From assembly GCA_016234745.1 (NCBI GenBank), contig JACRAR010000030.1, positions 124,001 to 188,000 of the forward strand: 64,000 bases of DNA, read 5' to 3'. This document shows, in pieces, positions 58,712-64,000 of the stretch (position 1 is its first letter; each line of letters opens with the position of its first letter). A program made the translations under genes and the position numbers. This DNA is from Betaproteobacteria bacterium (lineage in GTDB: Bacteria; Pseudomonadota; Gammaproteobacteria; Burkholderiales; Rhodocyclaceae). The notes beneath the pieces are model-generated. The model was given only the letters and a program-made list of their open reading frames with translations, did no database searches and was not told where the DNA came from.

Positions 58712-59356
58712 TTAGACTTCGTGGGACGCAATGGTCGAAATCAAGTTCCCGTGGTCGCCGGAGACGAACATCCGCCAAAACACATCTGCGATTTCTTCCG
58801 GACTCCTTTTGCTTCTGGGCTGGTACCATTTGCCTAACCAATTGCACATTCCCAATATCCCGAAAGCTACAATCTTGGTGTCAAGTCCCTGGAAACAGCC
58901 GCCAGGAGCAGCTTGAAGTCGCTTAATCAGGTCCACAATGTGTGCTTCGTAAAGTTTTCTCGTTTCAATGTAGATGCTCCTATACTTTGGGGATAGAGAC
59001 TTTATCTCATTACTATAGAGGATATTTGGAGTTAAGTTCCTTGTCAGTAAGTGGATGTGGTTTAGGATTGCCTTACGCAGGGCTTCTTGCGGAGAAAGGC
59101 CCTTGTCATCCATGATCTTCTTGACACCATCGACCATCTCTGAAGTCGGAAAACGCATGCATGCCAATAATATCTCTTGCTTGTCCTTGAAGTAGTGAAA
59201 AATAGTGGTCTTGTGAATGCCGACGGCATCCCCGATTTCCTGTATCGACGTTCCCGCATATCCTTTCTGACTCATGATCCGAGATGCTTCGCGAATGATT
59301 ATTTTGCGTTGGGCTCCGAATATCCGCTTGTTCGTCTTATTTTGTTTCACCACCAT
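58712..59356 (-). CDS. TetR/AcrR-family transcriptional regulator
   Basis: The 214-residue regulator has the TetR HTH at about 17-60: RKIIIREASRIMSQKGYAGT, SIQEIGDAVGIHKTTIFHYF, KDKQEILLACM. The C-terminal ligand domain (IKSLSPKYRSIYIETRKLYE, VDLIKRLQAAPGGCFQGLD) resembles regulators of acyl-CoA and aromatic-compound operons. AAGGAGG lies 5 bases before the ATG. Its AT-rich codon use matches the block at 41,022-51,208, so it may have arrived with it and control it. The operator repeat at 40,902 is a candidate target. Confidence 0.9.
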   Translation of the reverse strand: MVVKQNKTNKRIFGAQRKIIIREASRIMSQKGYAGTSIQEIGDAVGIHKTTIFHYFKDKQEILLACMRFPTSEMVDGVKKIMDDKGLSPQEALRKAILNHIHLLTRNLTPNILYSNEIKSLSPKYRSIYIETRKLYEAHIVDLIKRLQAAPGGCFQGLDTKIVAFGILGMCNWLGKWYQPRSKRSPEEIADVFWRMFVSGDHGNLISTIASHEV

Positions 59357-59524
59357 TCATTCCTCCTTACTATCCAAGAAAAGAATGTCAAATCCAATCA
59401 ACGTGCATCCGAACGTACACGCCCGAAGCCACTGGTTGACATCCGTGTGATCTGTATTGTTCCGCTGTCCTATTTTCCTATTTAATCACTAACCAGTAAA
59501 GTCATAACAAATCATGCGAAGAAT

Positions 59525-61026
59525 TCAGTGTGCAGCAGCGCAAGCTGGAACGATGTTGAAGCGTGTCAGCGAGCAAGCAGCGGCGATCGCTGAACGTCCC
59601 AGCCGGGTAAGATAATAGCGATAAGTATGTGCAACCTTTTTGATCAGTCCAAGCACGCGCAGTCGCTTCAGTTGGCGAGACATGGCCGCCGCTGTGATGT
59701 CGAGTTTGGTGAGCAAATCAGCACGCCGCCAGCCGTGGATGTTGAACTCACCTCGTTGCAAGGTTCGCAACAAGGTCTGTTCGGTGGCATTGAAGAAGTT
59801 CAAACCCTTGACGCTTGGGTCGGTGCCCACGCGAGGCTGGCTCAACCGCTGCAAGTCACGTTCGCCGGCGCTGGGATCGTCCAGGCTGGAGAGGAAAGCA
59901 AGGTAGCGCTGGTTGCAGCCCAGCAGGATCTCACGCAGGTCGATCAAACTGTAGATCGTCTTCTTCAAGGTTGCCAGTTCACGCGTGATGTGTCCGTCTT
60001 GGTGTTCCACCTTGCGGTGGTGCTTGAAAAAACTCAGGTCGTTGACCGTCGTCTCCACGCGCAGCACGCGGGAGAACTTGTCGTACACCTTTACCCCGGC
60101 CGCACCCATGTTATGTTTGATGCAGCGGCCCTTAATGCGGGTGGACAGCCGCGAGCCAATCTCTTGGGCCAGTTGCGGGGTGACCTTCTTGCCCAGGAAG
60201 CCGGAGACGCGATCTGCATCGGCGGCGAGCACCGCCTGGCGCGACAGGGCATCGTACAACGGCACCAGTATGTTCTCGCTACGAAACATCAGGTCGGTCG
60301 AGTACTCAATCTGGCGAAGACTCCAGTGATAGGTCTGCCCGAATACGTCGAGCACGGGACACAACCACTGCGCGTAGCGATCAAGATGCCGGTGCAGCAT
60401 GTCGGGGCTGAACGCATCAGCCAGGGCTTGCGCCCGCTCAAGGTCGGCCACCCGCAAGAAGGCGTTGTCTTCCTGGACGAAATCGATACCTTCGCGCTGC
60501 AGCGCCCGTGCCAACGCGCTGTGGCCATTGCAGTAGAACTGCAGGCCGAACGGTGCCCAGGTGGGCACACGCAGGTAACACAGGCCGAGTTCCTCGTCGA
60601 TCAAGTAAAAGTAGTAATGCAGACACTTGCCCGGTTCCGGACGCAAGAAGGTCTTGCCACTACCTTGTCATGCCACGGCTTGTAGCTCGGGCAGCCCTCC
60701 ATGGCGGAGATGACCGGTGTATCGCCGCGCACTTTCAGCACACGCGCAACCAGTTCTTCCTTGCGAATGTGGCTCTTGTTGACATGCTCGATCTGAATGC
60801 CGGCCGTTGCGCACACGTCCTGCGCCCGCTCTCGGATGCGCTCCCTGGGCGGCTCGGCAAACTTCGCATAGTCAAAGATGCGGATACCTTGTGCGTAAAG
60901 AAAACTCGTCATGCCTCCCGCGTAACACGCTCCAGGCAACGTGCCGGTAATGATCATCCGATCAAAGCACGACAACACGCCGTGCAGATTCGTCGCATAT
61001 CTCTCCGTCAGCGCCGCCGCAGCCAT
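59525..61026 (-). pseudogene. Frameshifted MarR-like winged-helix protein gene
   Basis: Two overlapping frames make one protein if a base is restored near 60,655. The first (from ATG at 61,026, with AAGGAGA before it) reads MAAAALTERYATNLHGVLSC, CYAGGMTSFLYAQGIRIFDY and SAMEGCPSYKPWHDK. The second resumes GKTFLRPEPGKCLHYYFYLI and runs to 59,525, ending with a winged-helix part (LLTKLDITAAAMSRQLKRLR, VLGLIKKVAHTYRYYLTRLG). The intact protein would have about 480 residues. I recall proteins of this form as multicopy in many betaproteobacteria, annotated as MarR-like; they may be mobile. Programmed frameshifting is possible but no slippery site is evident. Confidence 0.65.
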
Positions 61027-61126
61027 GATCGTTCTCCTTATCATCGGTTACGTCGCTATCGTATTACCTTTTTGGTTCCGGCTTGTCCGACTTAGGTAGT
61101 GCCGGTTCACGTGAAATCCTGACTCG

Positions 61127-61744
61127 CTATTTTTCGGTTGGTTTCCCATGGTGCCCATTGGTATGTGGTCCTTTCCAACGTTTAACCAATTTTGTGTCGA
61201 TGTCGAACAAGTCTAGCACTCGGCCGACACTGTGGTTAACGATATCATCCAACGTCTTGGGGCGATTATAGAATGCCGGCATCGGTGGCGCGAGGATAGC
61301 TCCCAGCATAGAAGCTTCCCATAACAGTTTGCAGTGTCCGGGATGCAAGGGGGTTTCTCGTACCATCAGTACCAACTTGCGTTGCTCCTTGAGGATCACG
61401 TCTGCAGCACGCGTCAGCAGGTTGTCAGAATAGGAGTTGGTAATTCCGGACAAGGTCTTGATGGAACATGGCGAAATTACCATTCCTAGGGTTTTGAACG
61501 ACCCACTCGATACATTTGCCGCGATGTCCTTGACATCATGGACCTGACTGGCTAAGGCTTCGACATCCTTTATCTGCCAATCCGTTTCCAGCCGAATGTT
61601 TAGTTTGGCCGAACTCGACATGATCAAGTGAGTTTCGATATCGGGAATCTTGTTCAGAAATTCAAGTAATCGAATGCCATAGATAACACCGCTGGAACCG
61701 GACATTCCGACGATTAATCGGTTATGTACTCTATTTTTCGCCAT
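61127..61744 (-). CDS. ubiX: UbiX-family flavin prenyltransferase
   Basis: The 205-residue enzyme makes prenylated FMN, the cofactor of UbiD enzymes. It has RLIVGMSGSSGVIYGIRLLE (FMN-binding, about 8-27), HLIMSSSAKLNIRLETDW, GMVISPCSIKTLSGITNSYS with the conserved SPCS..T, EQRKLVLMVRETPLHPGHCK with its conserved RE and the GAILAPPMPAFYNRPKT block. It starts at 61,744, with AGGAG 8 bases upstream. It lies 16 kb from the UbiD gene on the other strand, beyond mobile elements. UbiX from the ubiquinone pathway could serve as well, so this may be a dedicated second copy. Confidence 0.92.
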   Translation of the reverse strand: MAKNRVHNRLIVGMSGSSGVIYGIRLLEFLNKIPDIETHLIMSSSAKLNIRLETDWQIKDVEALASQVHDVKDIAANVSSGSFKTLGMVISPCSIKTLSGITNSYSDNLLTRAADVILKEQRKLVLMVRETPLHPGHCKLLWEASMLGAILAPPMPAFYNRPKTLDDIVNHSVGRVLDLFDIDTKLVKRWKGPHTNGHHGKPTEK

Positions 61745-61953
61745 GCGCTTCACTCCTGACCTGACTGGTTTTATCGGGCCAAATCGATCTAGAGATTCGT
61801 GGCCATTATCTCCAGATCAGCTTGGTCCGAATATCCCAAGACAGGTCAAATCTGTCCCTGCTTGTTAAGTCTTGCATGAAAGGCCAGATCAAGGGCTGAT
61901 CTCGCGTGACCTCGCGGCAGCCCGGCCATCCGAATTTTCCTAGCAAGCCCGCG

Positions 61954-63216
61954 CTACTTAGCCGTCGCTTCCATCTTACCAAGCGACACGTCTTCGGGCT
62001 TCAGGCCTGAGCGATTTATCACCGTACCAGGGTACGCGATATAAACGAATGCTTCTTTGCGTTTAATGTCATAGGTGTGCCCCTGCCAAGGAAGCATCCC
62101 AATGTAGCCATCTCCACCCTTGGTAGGTGTAGAAAGCACTTGTGAGAATTTAACAAACTGGTCCGACTTGTCGTAGTGCTCCATCATGTAGATCCGCGGA
62201 AACTTCGTTTCCATATAATAAACCCTCTTGCTATACGGATGCTCCTTCGGCATCGCCACTTGAATCACATAAACCTCACGCGGCTCCCAATCGGCTATCG
62301 GATTCCAGTGGGGTTTGTTCTTGAGGTCCACAGCGGGAAACTCTTCCGGCGTACCCTTCTTGGATGCATCTGCGATCGGCAATTTAAGGTGCGCCACAGC
62401 CAGTACCCAGCGAGTGCCCAAAAGCTTTACCTCCGGAAACCAACTCGGACGCGCGGCTAAACCATCGTATTCATCGTTCAGTTGAACACCTCCCAACATA
62501 TTGTCCATCCACGAACCACCGGAGAGCTGTCGAGTCCGTCGTACCGATTTGATATAGGCCCAGTTGTCCTCGAACCGCGGGCTGTCGTAGCGAACAGAAA
62601 AGATACCGACACCCTTGACGTCAAACGGCGCTGTGACAAAGAGCAGTTGCTTATTAATGATGGTGCCATCCCCTTCGACCGGCTTGGGGTCGGGCCGGTT
62701 CTTCATTTTAAAGCTTGCGGTGTAAGATGTTTGGACGCGATCCAATCCTTTCTCTTGATCGATGAAGAGGAGGGCGAATGCGCCGTCGAAACTGTATCCG
62801 GTCGTACCCGTGTAGTAAAAGTTATAGAGCAGCTTGTAGCCTGCCTTGGGATCCTCCATGCCGATGTTGGGAAAAGGCAGACCTGCCTTGTAGCCCATCA
62901 CCTCGTTCGTCTGGGGATCGAATTTCACCTCGCCCGCATACTTTCTGGTAGCCTCGACGTCCCGCTGGTTGGCCGGAATCTCTTCCGAGTGGCGCAACTT
63001 GATGGTCAATTTGTAGTTTTTGATCATGAATTCCATCTTCTCGGTGACAAGGCTGGCAATGGAATGTCCCTCGAAAGTATCGTTTTTCACTTTGTCCAGA
63101 TTGGCCGCGTTGATCACGTCGCCGGGCTTGAGCTCTGCCGCTTCTGCAAACTGAAACGCTGCGGTTGTCGCCAAGGCCAAGAAAGTCAAAGCAAAGTGTT
63201 TATGTATTGTGCGCAT
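61954..63216 (-). CDS. DUF1329 periplasmic/outer-membrane protein
   Basis: The 420-residue exported protein starts with a signal peptide (MRTIHKHFALTFLALATTAA, cut after AEA) and then AELKPGDVINAANLDKVKND. It has the DUF1329 pattern: GYKAGLPFPNIGMEDPKAGY, LLFVTAPFDVKGVGIFSVRY, and EPREVYVIQVAMPKEHPYSK followed by RVYYMETKF. The fold is like LolB/lipoprotein sorting proteins. Genes of this family usually stand next to DUF1302 genes, as here, and near catabolic clusters for steroids, terpenes or other hydrophobic compounds, suggesting a role in uptake across the outer membrane. GGAGG is 8 bases before the ATG. Confidence 0.88.
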   Translation of the reverse strand: MRTIHKHFALTFLALATTAAFQFAEAAELKPGDVINAANLDKVKNDTFEGHSIASLVTEKMEFMIKNYKLTIKLRHSEEIPANQRDVEATRKYAGEVKFDPQTNEVMGYKAGLPFPNIGMEDPKAGYKLLYNFYYTGTTGYSFDGAFALLFIDQEKGLDRVQTSYTASFKMKNRPDPKPVEGDGTIINKQLLFVTAPFDVKGVGIFSVRYDSPRFEDNWAYIKSVRRTRQLSGGSWMDNMLGGVQLNDEYDGLAARPSWFPEVKLLGTRWVLAVAHLKLPIADASKKGTPEEFPAVDLKNKPHWNPIADWEPREVYVIQVAMPKEHPYSKRVYYMETKFPRIYMMEHYDKSDQFVKFSQVLSTPTKGGDGYIGMLPWQGHTYDIKRKEAFVYIAYPGTVINRSGLKPEDVSLGKMEATAK

Positions 63217-63257
63217 CTTCCTGCCTCCTAATAAAAATATTATTCCAACTTGACTTA

Positions 63258-64000
63258 TCAAAATTGCCTTGTGACGCGGATCATGAGCTGGTCGTGATTG
63301 GCCAGTCCGCCAAAGAGGTGGGCATCAGTCTCCGATAGGCCGTTTATGGAGGCTATATTCGGCTGACGTTGATGTCTGTCGTAGAACAGATCGGCTTCTA
63401 CTTTCAGACGCCATTTGTCGCCCAGAACAAAATCCACTGACGGAATCACGAAGCCCCCCCCCCATTTGAGGTCGTGACCGATGGCGAGGGTCGGATTGAT
63501 GGTGTTGGCCCGGAAATTGGTGGCGAATATAAAGGTGAGGATCGGCGAATGCTTGGCCTTCGGAGCATTCAGTCCACCCATATCGACGATTTCGTCAGAG
63601 GCGTTGTAGTCAAGAATCCACTTGTCGAACACCTGCATCGACAAGAAGGAATTGCTGCTCGTACCCAGCAAGGACTTGAGATCAAACTGCTTGTCCACAC
63701 GAAACATCGTTACCAGGGTATTCTTCAAAATAACGCCACCGAAACCCGGAATGGTGTTAAGCGTACCGAGCGGGGCCGGGCCAAATGGGAGAAATTTACT
63801 TCCTGGAACCATTAGTCCTACGTTATACGGAGCGTTTTTGATGTAGACGATCTCCGTGCTCAGCACCGAATCGATCGACGGTACATACCCGCTGGCAGTC
63901 ACCCCAATCATATCGATCTTCGGGAAAATCCAGTCCCCGAAAGGATTAGATGGCTTCCTCTCGAAGGGAGCAAAGGCCGAGTTGATAATCGGATCCGGGT
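63258..64000 (-). CDS. DUF1302 outer membrane beta-barrel protein (5' end outside window)
   Basis: The frame is open from the stop at 63,258 to the right edge (about 247 residues seen). The seen part includes INSAFAPFERKPSNPFGDWI, FPKIDMIGVTASGYVPSIDS, STEIVYIKNAPYNVG, SSNSFLSMQVFDKWILDYNA, then TLAIGHDLKWGGGFVIPSVD and ends in MIRVTRQF with a terminal Phe, the signal for outer membrane insertion. It matches the C-terminal third of DUF1302, large barrels found with DUF1329. It precedes DUF1329 by 41 bases on the same strand. Together they may take up hydrophobic substrates. Confidence 0.82.
   Translation of the reverse strand, partial: PDPIINSAFAPFERKPSNPFGDWIFPKIDMIGVTASGYVPSIDSVLSTEIVYIKNAPYNVGLMVPGSKFLPFGPAPLGTLNTIPGFGGVILKNTLVTMFRVDKQFDLKSLLGTSSNSFLSMQVFDKWILDYNASDEIVDMGGLNAPKAKHSPILTFIFATNFRANTINPTLAIGHDLKWGGGFVIPSVDFVLGDKWRLKVEADLFYDRHQRQPNIASINGLSETDAHLFGGLANHDQLMIRVTRQF

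Overview
The window looks like part of a betaproteobacterial chromosome, probably of the Rhodocyclales/Sterolibacteriaceae kind. I infer this from gene content and the GC-rich codon use of the core genes; no rRNA or other marker gene is present to prove it. I see no tRNA, rRNA or CRISPR array.

Positions 1 to about 27,170 are the right part of a lambda-like (siphovirus-type head) prophage. The structural genes run leftwards off the edge of the window: major capsid protein (cut at base 1), decoration protein, S49 protease with a nested scaffold, portal, gpW, two fibre-like proteins, and large and small terminase. Further right are a ParB-methyltransferase fusion, a histone H1-like protein, a YefM-YoeB toxin-antitoxin pair and a bacteriohemerythrin. 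A long leftward early operon (12,023-21,025) carries two antirepressors, a RuvC-like resolvase, a primase-helicase, a Cas4/AddB-type nuclease, an SSB-like protein and a Sak4-like recombinase. A rightward segment carries an HTH/PIN toxin-antitoxin pair, an unrecognised 749-residue protein, and the large serine recombinase with its DUF2924 and HTH partners. The prophage ends against a truncated IS1182-type transposase.

Positions 27,869-39,170 are host genes, nearly all on the minus strand: two thioesterases, MlaB/MlaC-like proteins, a universal stress protein, a marR-emrA-emrB efflux operon, and an electrophile/oxidative-stress group (extradiol dioxygenase, Old Yellow Enzyme, glutathione transferase, glutathione peroxidase, SDR, MarR). 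Several decayed fragments (OYE, P-type ATPase, MFS) lie between them. An IS630 element with a TA duplication sits inside the MFS fragment (39,534-40,631).

Positions 40,850-51,208 are a compact block of six rightward genes with lower GC and different codon use from their neighbours: a BadI-like ring-opening hydrolase, an acyl-CoA dehydrogenase, a UbiD-family (de)carboxylase, an acetone/acetophenone-carboxylase-type HyuA subunit, a HyuB subunit fused to the zinc-binding gamma domain of acetone carboxylase, and an AMP-forming CoA ligase. A GC-rich carboxylesterase, a bifunctional enoyl-CoA hydratase/3-hydroxyacyl-CoA dehydrogenase and a thiolase follow. Read as a pathway, this could carboxylate a ketone, activate the oxo-acid to its CoA ester, open the ring and carry out beta-oxidation. 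Cyclohexanone to pimeloyl-CoA is one concrete hypothesis. This is the most interesting system in the window.

Positions 55,661-64,000 hold an IS66 element with 8-bp target duplications, a TetR regulator, a frameshifted MarR-like multicopy-type gene, a UbiX flavin prenyltransferase (cofactor supplier for UbiD), and a DUF1329/DUF1302 pair of envelope proteins of the kind found beside catabolic clusters for hydrophobic substrates.
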